Shown here: piece after piece, positions 10,201 to 17,843 of the stretch
Layout: the number at the start of each line of letters is the position of its first letter
How positions within the stretch are numbered: the stretch's first letter is position 1
Source of the DNA: DASSFG01 sp035550375
GTDB lineage: Bacteria; Planctomycetota; Planctomycetia; Pirellulales; JAICIG01
DNA length: 64,000 bases
Reading direction: 5' to 3'
NCBI GenBank assembly: GCA_035550375.1
Contig: DASZPH010000066.1
Coordinates: 124,001-188,000, forward strand
Program-made: the position numbers and the translations under genes
The notes under the pieces: generated by a model
What the model was told of the DNA's origin: nothing
The model's database searches: none
What the model saw: the letters and a program-made list of their open reading frames with translations, nothing else

Positions 10201-11593
10201 GATGCGCCGGCGGGCGTTACTGTGGCCCGCCGAGCCGGCCGACTTGTCGGAGCCGGGGGGCGAACTCGATCGCGCCTTGCAGATGCCCGGCTGGGCCAAC
10301 GTCTGGACGCGGCCCATCCAGAACCGTGTCGACATGCTCTTCACGGGGGTGAACACCGACATCGGCCTGCGCGTGTTGGGGCGCGAGCTCGACGACGTGG
10401 TGCGAGCCTCGGAAGAGGTCGCCTCCGTACTCAAGCAGATTCCCGGTTCCGAGTACGTGATGGCCGAAGCGATTCGCGGGAAGGGCTATTTGGAGATCGT
10501 CGTTGACCGCGAAAAGGCGGCAGAGCTCGGCGTCAGCGCACGAGATATCAACGAGGTCATCGAGACGGCGATCGGAGGGAAGCTGGCCACCACAACCGTC
10601 GAGGGCCGGCAACGTCACGGCGTGCGCGTTCTCTATTCCCGCGGCTGGCGGGAAGACGAAGAAACGATCCGCGGCCTGTCCGTGCCGCGCCGCGCGGTGG
10701 CGTCGGCCGGGTTCGAGGGAGCGCAAATCATCCCGCCCTCCATGCCCACTGTTCCGCTGGCCGAGGTGGCCGACGTGCGGATCGTCCAGGGGCCGGCCTC
10801 GATTAAGAGCGAAAACGGGCTGCTGCGAAACTACGTGCGGCTGAACGTGCGGGGGCGCAGCTCCACCGATTTTATCGACGAGGCGCGTCGCGTGCTGGCG
10901 GAAAAGGTTGCTCTGCCGACGGGCGTCTACCTGGAATGGACGGGCCAGTTCGAGCACGAGGTCCAGGCGGCTCGCACCTTGACGTTTGTTCTCCCCCTGG
11001 TCGTCGGCCTGATCCTGCTCATCCTCTACTGGACCTATCGCGATCTGGCCGATGCCCTGCTCATGCTGCTAGCGGTTCCGGGCGCGATGGCCGGAGGCGT
11101 GCTCTTTCAGTGGCTGATGGGATACGACTTCTCGGTGACCGTCCTGGTGGGCTACATCGCCTGCTTCGGCATGGCGACCTCGACGGGGATCATCATGCTC
11201 GTTTACCTGCGCGAAGCCGTGGCCAAGCGAGGCGATCTTGAGCACCTGAGCCTGGGCGATCTTCGCCAAGCCGTCATGGAGGGGGCGGTCCACCGCCTGC
11301 GGCCGAAACTGCTCACCGAAGGGACGACGATCCTCGGCCTGGCCCCCATGCTCTGGGCTACCGGCGCGGGGGCGGAGGTGATCAAACCGATGGCCGCGCC
11401 CGTGCTGGGGGGCATTTTGATTGCCGACGAAGTAATCGATTTGCTGCTGCCCGTGCTCTTCTACTGGGTGCGACGCCGGCGAATTCTTTCGCGCTCCGTC
11501 CCCGTGGGCCTGCTGCAGACAGACTCGCAAACGCCCGACGTGGCGGTGACGAACCAGATGGCCCCTCTTCCTTTCCAAAATCAATCGACGTGA
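7241..11593 (+). CDS. cusA: CusA-like heavy-metal RND efflux pump with a large His-rich periplasmic insert
   Basis: 1450 residues; HME-RND pumps are usually near 1040. The ATG at 7241 gives the canonical N-terminus (MIDRIIELSIRYR); a TTG at 7223 is in frame but poorer. The first repeat is normal, including the TM4 proton-relay Asp435 in GVLVDSSIVMAENV. The three methionines that bind Cu(I)/Ag(I) in E. coli CusA (573, 623, 672) are all matched: in MPITV, PVDMIET and NRVDML. Two departures stand out. The single TM7 region is replaced by about three hydrophobic stretches (8925-9110). About 295 residues (712-1007) are inserted between the second and third methionines, with clusters HAHHHL (818-823) and HHAHYHGGH (953-961). 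The frame is continuous and codon use is uniform, so this is not an assembly artefact of a broken gene. It presumably exports Cu(I) or Ag(I); metal choice is inference. Confidence 0.92.
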   Translation: MIDRIIELSIRYRAPVIAAAAMLALAGVLAVYHTPMDAIPDVSESQVIVFADWPGHSPREIEEQVGYPLSTSLQGLPGVRVVRSSSEFNFASISVILQDGVDFYFARQQIAERLARAAGSLPEGVKAYLAPDGAATGQIFWYTIEGKDYDLARLRSIQDWYVQGQLASVPGVAEVASVGGRVLEYQIELDPRRLADAGLTPGMVTQAVADSNTSVGGQVIEKANAEYLVRGIGRLGARPGTGQHGENAAGNIGTEPADLSERERIIHDLEEIVIAAGDGRALRLAEIATVSVGSRFRRGVLEMHGNEAVGGVVLMRYGENPLEVTKRLRAKISELSSGLPTGVRIVAAYDRTPLITGAVSTVTGALLEAMATASLCVLLVLLHFRTSLVITLTLPLAALSSFVAMWLLRRLGIADIQTNIMSLAGIVVSIGVLVDSSIVMAENVMYTLKRHFGNRPVEGDVRWLVLPACRTVGRPIFFSVAIMLISFLPVFCLGGMEGKMFRPLAATKSLAMLAVAVLSITLVPALATVFIRGRLRDERQSWLVRSFADVYRPVLDYCLHHPAPLAWLLAVTFLAGCAPLGHRGLLLAALLASVAVLGAVTRTWRGAVACTLTLALFALMAEQNMRPLLWQKTPPLNEGMVMDMPITVPRASITEAADDLKARDMVLCRFPEVAMVMGKAGRAETPTDPAPVDMIETMVEFRPRELWPKRKLTARDASRQTRGVLAALVGAATIEQPADEEAEQKLVEEATAEALVRFDGVMREYAYLRNVEFEDSLSQKLVTWLVDSLIVRLAREGAFVRQPSDGEIAQVAQGLLAHAHHHLAVSPALDDITLLARHAGHKLVGLGLVKDGVQMFEEKRPVWQRAVDVATSTLGKTPATFFTRLTDDVLARYQSAWREHVRKLNAELFTRATDSYTRLAIEEVLTRSTIREAKVADYLGQVRRFRSRPPLEHHAHYHGGHLMNMTPPPDVVPQPKLKRMQEELGSTMRRRALLWPAEPADLSEPGGELDRALQMPGWANVWTRPIQNRVDMLFTGVNTDIGLRVLGRELDDVVRASEEVASVLKQIPGSEYVMAEAIRGKGYLEIVVDREKAAELGVSARDINEVIETAIGGKLATTTVEGRQRHGVRVLYSRGWREDEETIRGLSVPRRAVASAGFEGAQIIPPSMPTVPLAEVADVRIVQGPASIKSENGLLRNYVRLNVRGRSSTDFIDEARRVLAEKVALPTGVYLEWTGQFEHEVQAARTLTFVLPLVVGLILLILYWTYRDLADALLMLLAVPGAMAGGVLFQWLMGYDFSVTVLVGYIACFGMATSTGIIMLVYLREAVAKRGDLEHLSLGDLRQAVMEGAVHRLRPKLLTEGTTILGLAPMLWATGAGAEVIKPMAAPVLGGILIADEVIDLLLPVLFYWVRRRRILSRSVPVGLLQTDSQTPDVAVTNQMAPLPFQNQST

Positions 11594-11629
11594 TCGAGAT
11601 ATCCAGAACCCAAACCCAAACGATTTACC

Positions 11630-12028
11630 ATGCATCGCATCGCCCTACTCGTCTTACTGACAATCGCGACCCTCGTTGCCGGCTGCGGCCCCAAGGCGCA
11701 GGTCAAGGACTACATTCCGCCTGAAGAGGCGGCCCGCCAGGCGCTCACGACGGCCCTCGACGCCTGGAAGGCGGGCAAGGCGCCCGACCAGGTCGGCGCC
11801 TCCAACCCGGCCGTCCAGGCTCAAGACGTCCAGTGGAGCGGCGGTCAAAAGCTGACCGCCTACGAAATTGTCGGGCCGGCGCCGACGGCGGAAGACCAGA
11901 ACCAGCGGTTCACCGTCAAGTTGACCCTCGGCGGCGGGCCGCCCACGGAAACGACGTATGTTGTGGTCGGCAAGGATCCGATTTGGGTCTTCAGCGCCGA
12001 GAGCTACCAGAAAACCTCGGGTATGTAA
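11630..12028 (+). CDS. Small lipoprotein of the metal-efflux cassette (copy 2)
   Basis: 132 residues with a lipoprotein signal ending in LVAGC (lipobox Cys about residue 19). It begins 36 bases after the pump gene on the same strand. It shares with the product of 4942 the motifs DAWKAG, YEIVGP and VVGKDPIWVF in the same order and spacing, so the two are paralogues. It is shorter, ending soon after the shared domain. Neither copy has His- or Cys-rich metal sites, so a structural or assembly role is as likely as metal binding. No named family is recognised. Confidence 0.75.
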   Translation: MHRIALLVLLTIATLVAGCGPKAQVKDYIPPEEAARQALTTALDAWKAGKAPDQVGASNPAVQAQDVQWSGGQKLTAYEIVGPAPTAEDQNQRFTVKLTLGGGPPTETTYVVVGKDPIWVFSAESYQKTSGM

Positions 12029-12106
12029 CGCCCGTTTGCGGTGGCGGTTGGGTTGTTGGTAGTGGCTCAAACCTCTGCTGCTGAGGTGCCGAGGAACACT
12101 AACACA

Positions 12107-12154
12107 AAGCGTCGGCGAGGGAATTTGCGTGGGTTGCCCTCTCCGCTGACGCTT
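12107..12154. repeat. Imperfect inverted repeat of the aagcgtc-gcgaggg type
   Basis: aagcgtcggcgaggg (12107-12121) faces ccctctccgctgacgctt (12137-12154), an imperfect stem. The same core makes a perfect 19-bp hairpin at 31689-31735. It lies between two genes and inflates the reading frame of the downstream gene if an early start is used. Confidence 0.6.
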
Positions 12155-12304
12155 CGGGTTCGCGTCGGCGAGCAATGCGGCTTCGCGGTCGCGACCCCCG
12201 GCTGTTCTCCATTGCTAACCCGAGTCGCCGCCGCCTATGATGGAGGTGGGCCGAAATCGTCGGTTCCGCGGGTCGTGAAACAGCGTTCCGGAGAAGCTTC
12301 GGTC

Positions 12305-13528
12305 GTGGGGAACTGCCGCTTCGCTTCAGCCCTGTTCTGGGCTTCTTCCGTCTGGCTCGTTCTTGCCTTATGCGGCCGGCCCGCCGGTGGGGCCGATTCG
12401 CAAAGGGCAACCGCCTCCGGCGCCGACGATTCTCAAAAAGGGGCCGAAATCGATCGTTTGATCCGTGAGCTGGGTGCGCCGACGTTCATGGCGCGGCAGC
12501 GGGCGCAGCGGGCGCTGGTGGCGCTCGGCGTCGACGCCAGACCGGCGCTGGAAGCCGCCTCCCGGGACCCCGACCACGAGATCCGTCAGCGCGCCCGCGT
12601 CGCGCTGGACGCGATCGTCGACGTCGACTTTCACGTCCGCCTGGCGGAATTCATCGTCGACGACGACGTGGAGGACGGCCACGGGCTGGCGGGGTGGGAG
12701 CGATACCGGTCGCTGGTCGGCGCCAGCCCGCCCGCCCGGCGGTTGTTCGCCGACATGCAGCGGGCCGAGCGAGACTTGCTGGAGGCGGTCGAGAAGCACC
12801 CCGCACAGTCGGGCACGGTGCTGGACGCGCGCTGTCTGCAGTTGGAAAGCCGAACACAAGACGCCGACGCGATTCGGCCCACGCAGTATCCGTTGAGCAC
12901 GATGGCCGCGCTGCTGTTCGCCGCGAGCACCCCCGACTTGCCCGTCTCCGACCGCGCCGGCAACTGCATTAACAGCTTCGGCAACCAGGTCGTGCTGAGC
13001 CAGGCGCTGCATTCGCGAACCACGGGGGGACTCGTGAGAGCGTTCTTGGAGGCCTGGGTGGCCCGTTCGTTCGAACGCGACGCGGTGACCGGCTACGGGA
13101 CGCTGCTGCTGGCCATGCAATACGATCTGAAGGGCGCCCTCGGCCCGGCAATGGCGATGGTCACGCCAGGATTGGGCGGAGCGCCGCGACTGGAGCAGTA
13201 TGCGATCCTGGCCATCGGCAAATTAGGCAGCCTGGAGCACCTGCCGGCCCTGGAGCGGTTGCTTTCCGACGAGCGCAGCATCCCCGACCGGGGCGGCCGC
13301 GAGTCGGAGGTGCAGATTCGCGACGTGGCGTTGGCGGCGATGCTTCATATCACCGGCCAGAAGCTGGCCGATTACGGTTTCGTGCACGCCAAGTTGAACG
13401 CCCTGTACCTGTTCAACACGAACACGCTCAGCTTCAGCGACCCGGCCGCCCGCGACGAAGCCCTCAAGAAGTGGCGAGCTTGGCGCGAGAAGCCGAAAAA
13501 AGAGAACGATCGCGGCATGGGCGATTGA
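12305..13528 (+). CDS. Secreted HEAT-repeat-like protein, unknown function
   Basis: The frame is open from 12041, but its first 80 codons cover an intergenic repeat and read as nonsense. I place the start at the GTG at 12305, which follows a purine-rich ggagaag (12290-12296) and opens a signal peptide (ASSVWLVLALCGRPAGGA). That gives 407 residues. The early mature region, with ARQRAQRALVALG and DHEIRQRARVALDAI, has the helix pattern of HEAT / PBS-lyase repeats. The rest includes a second HEAT-like stretch (YAILAIGKLGSLEHLPALERLL) at about 300-325. Such repeats scaffold protein contacts. It is transcribed like the efflux cassette but 276 bases downstream, so linkage is uncertain. A GTG at 12275 is an alternative start. 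Confidence 0.7.
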   Translation: MGNCRFASALFWASSVWLVLALCGRPAGGADSQRATASGADDSQKGAEIDRLIRELGAPTFMARQRAQRALVALGVDARPALEAASRDPDHEIRQRARVALDAIVDVDFHVRLAEFIVDDDVEDGHGLAGWERYRSLVGASPPARRLFADMQRAERDLLEAVEKHPAQSGTVLDARCLQLESRTQDADAIRPTQYPLSTMAALLFAASTPDLPVSDRAGNCINSFGNQVVLSQALHSRTTGGLVRAFLEAWVARSFERDAVTGYGTLLLAMQYDLKGALGPAMAMVTPGLGGAPRLEQYAILAIGKLGSLEHLPALERLLSDERSIPDRGGRESEVQIRDVALAAMLHITGQKLADYGFVHAKLNALYLFNTNTLSFSDPAARDEALKKWRAWREKPKKENDRGMGD

Positions 13529-13778
13529 GCAGCGGCGTCTGCTCCGGACACGGAGAGCCTCGGCGACCACTCCGTCGCCGCTACCGCGGCTTTCGTCACG
13601 CCGGCTTACGATCACCGCGGGCTGGCGCCCACCGCTACACTCCGTCCGCAGTGCCACGGCGGTTCGCCGGAGCGCAACATGATCCGGCTTCGAAGCCCGG
13701 TCGGCTGCCGGTAGCCATGTTGGCAGATACGGCGTTGCCGGGTTCGCCAGACCCCAGGGTCGCGGAAAATAAATCCAT

Positions 13779-14294
13779 TTACCCAGCCAGGCGTGAGATG
13801 CGATTCGGCGCGGTCTCGACCTCGGTGGGACGGCAGCGGTACTGCATCAGATAGGCGTCTTCCGTGGTGTCTTCGTAGAAGTCGCGCAACAGCGAAACGG
13901 CTCGAAAACCCTGCTGACGGAAGAATAATTGGGCCGCGAGGTTGGTCTCGCGAACCTCCAACACGATTCGCGTCCGCCGCTGGACCGAAAGCTTGGCGAC
14001 CAGCTTGCCCAGCATGCGCGTGCCGATTTTTCGGCGGCGCTGACGGGCCGAGACGGCAAAGTTCAACAAATGGAGCCGCGTTTTGTGCAGCTCGTAAATC
14101 ATGAACCCGGCCACTTCGTCGTCGAAGTCGGCCACCATCCCGATGCAGTTGCGCTGCCGCAGGCAGCGGAGAAAGTCGTCTTCCGACCAGGGAAACTCGA
14201 AGCACGAGTTTTCAATGGCCAACACCTCAGGCATATCGCGCCGGATCATCCAGCGGACGTGAACCTGAACGCCTTCTTGCTGGTCGGAACTCAT
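13779..14294 (-). CDS. rimI: Ribosomal protein bS18 N-alpha-acetyltransferase RimI-like
   Basis: 171 residues from the ATG at 14294, which has a near-perfect Shine-Dalgarno (aaggagg on the minus strand) a few bases upstream. The frame extends to 14552 but that part overlaps rnpB and is excluded. It is a GNAT fold: an N-terminal IRRDMPEVLAIENSCFEFPW typical of RimI, then the acetyl-CoA-binding motif A with RQRRRKIGTRMLGKL, and the C-terminal ETNLAAQLFFRQQGF. RimI acetylates the N-terminus of ribosomal protein S18 using acetyl-CoA. GNAT paralogues are many, so the precise substrate is inferred from the N-terminal match. Confidence 0.85.
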   Translation of the reverse strand: MSSDQQEGVQVHVRWMIRRDMPEVLAIENSCFEFPWSEDDFLRCLRQRNCIGMVADFDDEVAGFMIYELHKTRLHLLNFAVSARQRRRKIGTRMLGKLVAKLSVQRRTRIVLEVRETNLAAQLFFRQQGFRAVSLLRDFYEDTTEDAYLMQYRCRPTEVETAPNRISRLAG

Positions 14295-14423
14295 GCAGGC
14301 CTCCTTGCCGCACGGCGAACTCAGGGGTGATGCGAGGCGGTACACTAACAAAACGGGGTGCGCGTGCCAAGACAGAATAGAAGACCCTTGAATCGGAACC
14401 GGCTCACGTGAACACTGTAAAGG

Positions 14424-14845
14424 TGCTTGGAGCGGACCGGGGGGCCGCCGGCCGAACGCTCGTTCGGCGGGAGGAAAGTCCGGGCTCCAAAGGACAGGGT
14501 GGTGGGTAACGCCCACCGGCCGCAAGGCCAGGGAAAGTGCAACAGAAAGCAAACCGCCTCGCGGAACGTCCGCGCGGCAAGGGTGAAACGGCGAGGTAAG
14601 AGCTCACCAGCAGGCTGGGCGACCAGCCTGGCTAGGCAAACCCCACCCGGAGCAAGACCAAACAGGAAGCAACGCTCCTCCGGCTTTACCGCCGGGGGAG
14701 CGTGCGGGTCGGTCCGGCCCGCCACCGACTTCCGGGTAGGTCGCTTGAGGGGCCGAGCAATCGGCCTCCTAGAGAAATGGCCGCCGCCTCGCACGGCATC
14801 TGCCGTCGGGGAGACAAAACCCGGCTTACACGTCCGCTCCAAGCA
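14424..14845 (+). ncRNA. rnpB: RNase P RNA (bacterial class A)
   Basis: The catalytic RNA that trims tRNA 5' leaders. Conserved blocks appear in order: gaggaaagtccgggctcc (about 14470), acagaaagcaaaccgcc (14540), gggtgaaacggcgaggtaag (14580), the aaaccccacccggagcaaga block (14638) and gacaaaacccggctta near the 3' end. The ends pair: tgcttggagcggac at 14424 with gtccgctccaagca ending at 14845 forms helix P1. Length, about 420 nt, is normal. Open frames running through it (14345-14842 minus, 14427-15023 plus) are spurious. Confidence 0.97.
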
Positions 14846-14887
14846 TTTTTATGTTCTGTTTGAGTGGCGGCCTCAAAAAATGGGTCT

Positions 14888-15203
14888 TCGGCGGAATCTG
14901 TGGGTAAGTTTTGAACGTTTTAGTAGGGCAGCGGGGGAGGAACCTGCGGCCCCTGGTTCCTCCCCCACGCCCCCACCTCCTTCCCTCTTCTCTGTTGTTC
15001 CTCGGAAAAGAGTGAGGTTTTGACCAGGAGGAACGGCCAACTCGACGACCCGCGAGCGGTGTTCTTCGGCTCGCTTTGTAGGGGCGTTGCAGCGGCCTCG
15101 ATTTCTGACCCCGAAACCTGACGCTTGTGAACTGACGAAAAACCTTTGCTTTCCCGATCAGAATCGCATTTCTCACCAAAAATTTACCCACAGATTCCGC
15201 CGA
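14888..15203. repeat. Element bounded by 20-bp inverted repeats
   Basis: The arm tcggcggaatctgtgggtaa (14888-14907) is perfectly complementary to ttacccacagattccgccga (15184-15203). Similarity extends imperfectly outward, with A-rich and ggcctc flanks on both sides. The 276-base interior has no gene. It resembles a miniature inverted-repeat element, but no target-site duplication was established. Confidence 0.6.
14933..14966 (+). terminator. Strong GC-rich hairpin downstream of rnpB
   Basis: gggggaggaacc (14933-14944) and ggttcctccccc (14955-14966) form a perfect 12-bp stem with a 10-base loop. There is no T-run after it, so intrinsic termination is uncertain; it may be RNA-processing or repeat structure instead. 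Confidence 0.4.
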
Positions 15204-15232
15204 GGAGGCCAAAAAATCGCCTCATGGCCGCT

Positions 15233-15655
15233 TTACTCCCCGATGATCTTGACCAGCACCCTTTTGCGGCGGCGACCGTCGAACTCGAAGTAAAAGATGT
15301 GCTCCCACGGACCGAGGTGCAGCTTGCCGTCCGTAATCGCCACCACCACCTCGCGTCCCATCACCTGCCGCTTCAGGTGGGCGTCGGCGTTGTCTTCACC
15401 CGTGCGGTTGTGGTGGTAGCGGCTGGGCGAGGCGTCGAAGGGAGCCAGCTTTTCCAGCCAGACCTCGTAGTCGTGGTGCAGTCCCGATTCGTTGTCGTTG
15501 ATGAAGACCGAGGCCGTGATGTGCATCGCGTTCACCAACACGAGTCCCTCGCGAACGCCGCTTTCGGCAACCAGCCGCTCCACCTCTTTTTGCAGCGACA
15601 CGACGCCCCGCCGTTGAGGCACCTCCATCCAAAGTTCCTTGGTCAACGTTTTCAT
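15233..15655 (-). CDS. YjbQ / UPF0047 family protein
   Basis: 140 residues from the ATG at 15655; the open frame to 15832 adds an implausible leader. Conserved features of the family are the strand with VNAMHITASVFIND, then LHHDYEVWLEKLAP, then YHHNRTGEDNADAHLKRQVMG, and the C-terminal HLGPWEHIFYFEFDG. The His residues in HITAS, RTGEDNADAH and WEH form the putative metal site. Members of this family have been linked to thiamine-phosphate synthase activity in E. coli, but the physiological role is unsettled. It is divergent from the Hsp70 gene, with about 225 bases between. Confidence 0.92.
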   Translation of the reverse strand: MKTLTKELWMEVPQRRGVVSLQKEVERLVAESGVREGLVLVNAMHITASVFINDNESGLHHDYEVWLEKLAPFDASPSRYHHNRTGEDNADAHLKRQVMGREVVVAITDGKLHLGPWEHIFYFEFDGRRRKRVLVKIIGE

Positions 15656-15880
15656 TCGGGCTCCGCCAGCAAGCAAGGCAGATCGGTTCCGTCGGCCAGT
15701 CTGGCCCAGGACGCCGCACTTATCAAGATACGCTGATCGGCTTGCCAGAAACCGCCGCCGCGCGGCGACTTCCCAACACGAGCGCCGCCGTGCGACCGCA
15801 ACGTTTACTTGGCGTTGTGGCGACGCTAACATCAGATGTACCGCTGGTCGGAACAGGCTCGCGATTGCGATTCAAGCCGC

Positions 15881-17809
15881 ATGAGCGTCGATCTTCGTCT
15901 GCTGTTAGAGAAACACGGCTCTGATTTTCTGGATGCGGCCCTGCAGGGCTTAGTGGGCCAGAGCAGCGACGTCGTGCGCGACGACGCGCAGTATAAGGTC
16001 CGCGTCGAGGACGAGAGCTGGCGAGCCGCCCCCATGCAGATTCGCATGCTCGATCCCGCCGAGGTCGGATGGGACGATTTCTGCCGGGCACTCCGTGAGC
16101 CCGTGTTTGACCTCACGGGCGGCGTCGTTGCTCTGCGGCCCGACTGGAAGGCGGGAGTCGCTGCCGTCTTGCGAGACTGGGCCTTGCCTCCCACCGACGC
16201 GAGTTCGACGCCCGCCGCCCCCTCGGACAGCGCCAGCGCGCAACTGCTGGCTTTGTCCGGCGGCCAGCGCGCCGTGGGGATCGACCTGGGCACGACGTAC
16301 TCGGTCATCGCCTACGTCGACGCTCAAGGGCGGCCTACGACCATCACGAACTCAAGCGGCGACGCGCTCACCCCGAGCGTTGTGCTTTTTGACGAAGGTG
16401 CGACGGTCGTGGGGAAAGAAGCGGTGCTGGCGGCGGCGCTGGAGCCCGACAAGGTCGCGGAGTGCGTCAAGCGCGACATGGGCGAAAAATACTACAGCAG
16501 GCGAATCAAGGGCGAGTTGCTGCCTCCGGAGGTCATCTCCAGCTACATTCTTCGCCGCCTGAAGGCCGACGCCGAGCGCAAGCTGGGGCCGGTGAGCAAG
16601 GCCGTGATCACGGTGCCCGCCTACTTTGACGAAACGCGTCGGCGGGCCACGATGGACGCCGGGCGGCTGGCGGGTCTGGAGGTGCTCGACATCATCAACG
16701 AGCCGACCGCGGCGGCCATCGTCTACGGCTACCAGGAGGGCTTCCTGGACCGCTCCGGCGCGGTCACGGGCGACCAGCAGGTGCGCGTGCTCGTCTACGA
16801 TTTGGGGGGCGGCACGTTTGACGTAACCGTGGTCGAGATGCGGGGGAAATCGTTCAAGGCCGTGGCCACCGACGGCGACGTGCGGCTGGGCGGCAAAGAC
16901 TGGGACGAGAAGATCATCGAGATCGCGGCCGCCAAGCTGCAAAACGAGATCGGCGAAGATCCGCGACAGTGCCCCGAGACGCTGGAAGACATGTGGTTGG
17001 CCGCCGAAACGACGAAGCGAGCCCTGACGGAGCGCCTCAAGGCCACCATGTTTCTCAACCATCGGGGGCGACGACTCAAGACGGAGATCACGCGGGCCGA
17101 GTTTGAAGAAGCCACGGCCCCGCTCGTCCTGCGCACGCACACCACGGCCGAAATCGTCGTCATGCAGGCCGGGCTCACCTGGCAAGACATCGACCGCGTG
17201 CTGGTCGTGGGTGGTTCGTCGCGCATGCCCATGATCGTGCGTATGCTGGAAGAACTGGCGGGCCAGGCGGTCAATCATTCCGTTTCGGCCGACGAAGCGG
17301 TGGCTCATGGCGCGGCCCTGTATGCCGACATGCTGATGCACGAACGGGGCGCAGGCACCGGCCATGCTCAGTTCTCGGTGGCCAACATCAATTCCCACAG
17401 TTTGGGCGTGGTTGGCATCGATCCCTCCACCGGCGATCGCCTGAACAAAATCATCATTCCCAAAAACACGCCGCTGCCGCACAGCGCCGCCAGACGGTTT
17501 AAAACGTTCAAGTCGGGCCAACCCAACGTCAAAGTCACGGTCGTCGAGGGTGACAGCGAGTTGCCGGACGCCTGCATCGAGGTAGGAACCTGCGTGATTC
17601 ACGACTTGCCGCCAAACCTGCCGGCGGGATGGCCCGTGGAAGTGCGCTACACCTATCAAGAGAACGGCCGCCTGCAGGTGGCGGCCAAGCTCATCGGCCA
17701 TGAAGGCATGGTCGCGACCGAGTTTGTGCGGAATAACAGTTTATCGGAGGATGATTTGATGCTCTGGGGCCAGTGCCTTAACGCCGAGGCAACGAAGAAC
17801 CGCGAGTAG
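15881..17809 (+). CDS. Hsp70 (DnaK-like) chaperone with an unrecognised N-terminal domain
   Basis: 642 residues from the ATG at 15881 (MSVDLRLLL); an ATG at 15836 is in frame but gives a Cys/Arg-rich leader. The Hsp70 ATPase domain starts only at about residue 131 with GIDLGTTYSVIAYVD and includes VPAYFDETRRRATMDAG, VYDLGGGTFDVTVVE and VVGGSSRMPMI, so nucleotide binding should be intact. A beta-type substrate-binding region follows (IIIPKNTPLPHSAARRF), but the alpha-helical lid is very short. The first 130 residues (LLEKHGSDFLDAALQGL; DPAEVGWDDFCRALREP) are absent from DnaK and unknown to me. A three-repeat GYF_2-like gene follows after 34 bases, suggesting a partner. Confidence 0.9.
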   Translation: MSVDLRLLLEKHGSDFLDAALQGLVGQSSDVVRDDAQYKVRVEDESWRAAPMQIRMLDPAEVGWDDFCRALREPVFDLTGGVVALRPDWKAGVAAVLRDWALPPTDASSTPAAPSDSASAQLLALSGGQRAVGIDLGTTYSVIAYVDAQGRPTTITNSSGDALTPSVVLFDEGATVVGKEAVLAAALEPDKVAECVKRDMGEKYYSRRIKGELLPPEVISSYILRRLKADAERKLGPVSKAVITVPAYFDETRRRATMDAGRLAGLEVLDIINEPTAAAIVYGYQEGFLDRSGAVTGDQQVRVLVYDLGGGTFDVTVVEMRGKSFKAVATDGDVRLGGKDWDEKIIEIAAAKLQNEIGEDPRQCPETLEDMWLAAETTKRALTERLKATMFLNHRGRRLKTEITRAEFEEATAPLVLRTHTTAEIVVMQAGLTWQDIDRVLVVGGSSRMPMIVRMLEELAGQAVNHSVSADEAVAHGAALYADMLMHERGAGTGHAQFSVANINSHSLGVVGIDPSTGDRLNKIIIPKNTPLPHSAARRFKTFKSGQPNVKVTVVEGDSELPDACIEVGTCVIHDLPPNLPAGWPVEVRYTYQENGRLQVAAKLIGHEGMVATEFVRNNSLSEDDLMLWGQCLNAEATKNRE

Positions 17810-17843
17810 TCGAGCCTGGCCTGGTCACCACCGTCGAATCAGA

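Larger units (their letters stand above)
14846..15232. other. Intergenic region with nested inverted repeats after rnpB
   Basis: About 390 bases. It holds a 12-bp perfect hairpin (14933-14966) and a 20-bp perfect inverted repeat whose arms are 276 bases apart (14888-14907 and 15184-15203). The sequence between the arms includes a pyrimidine-rich run (about 14956-15000). No protein gene is credible here. Confidence 0.7.

Noticed and set aside
12041..12304. First 88 codons of the long frame at 12041
   Set aside because: They cross an intergenic repeat; a GTG at 12305 with a Shine-Dalgarno and signal peptide is better.
14345..14842. Protein frames across rnpB
   Set aside because: The region matches RNase P RNA over its full length on the plus strand.
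16352..17701. 449-codon minus-strand frame
   Set aside because: Shadow of the Hsp70 gene, whose sense frame has all ATPase motifs.
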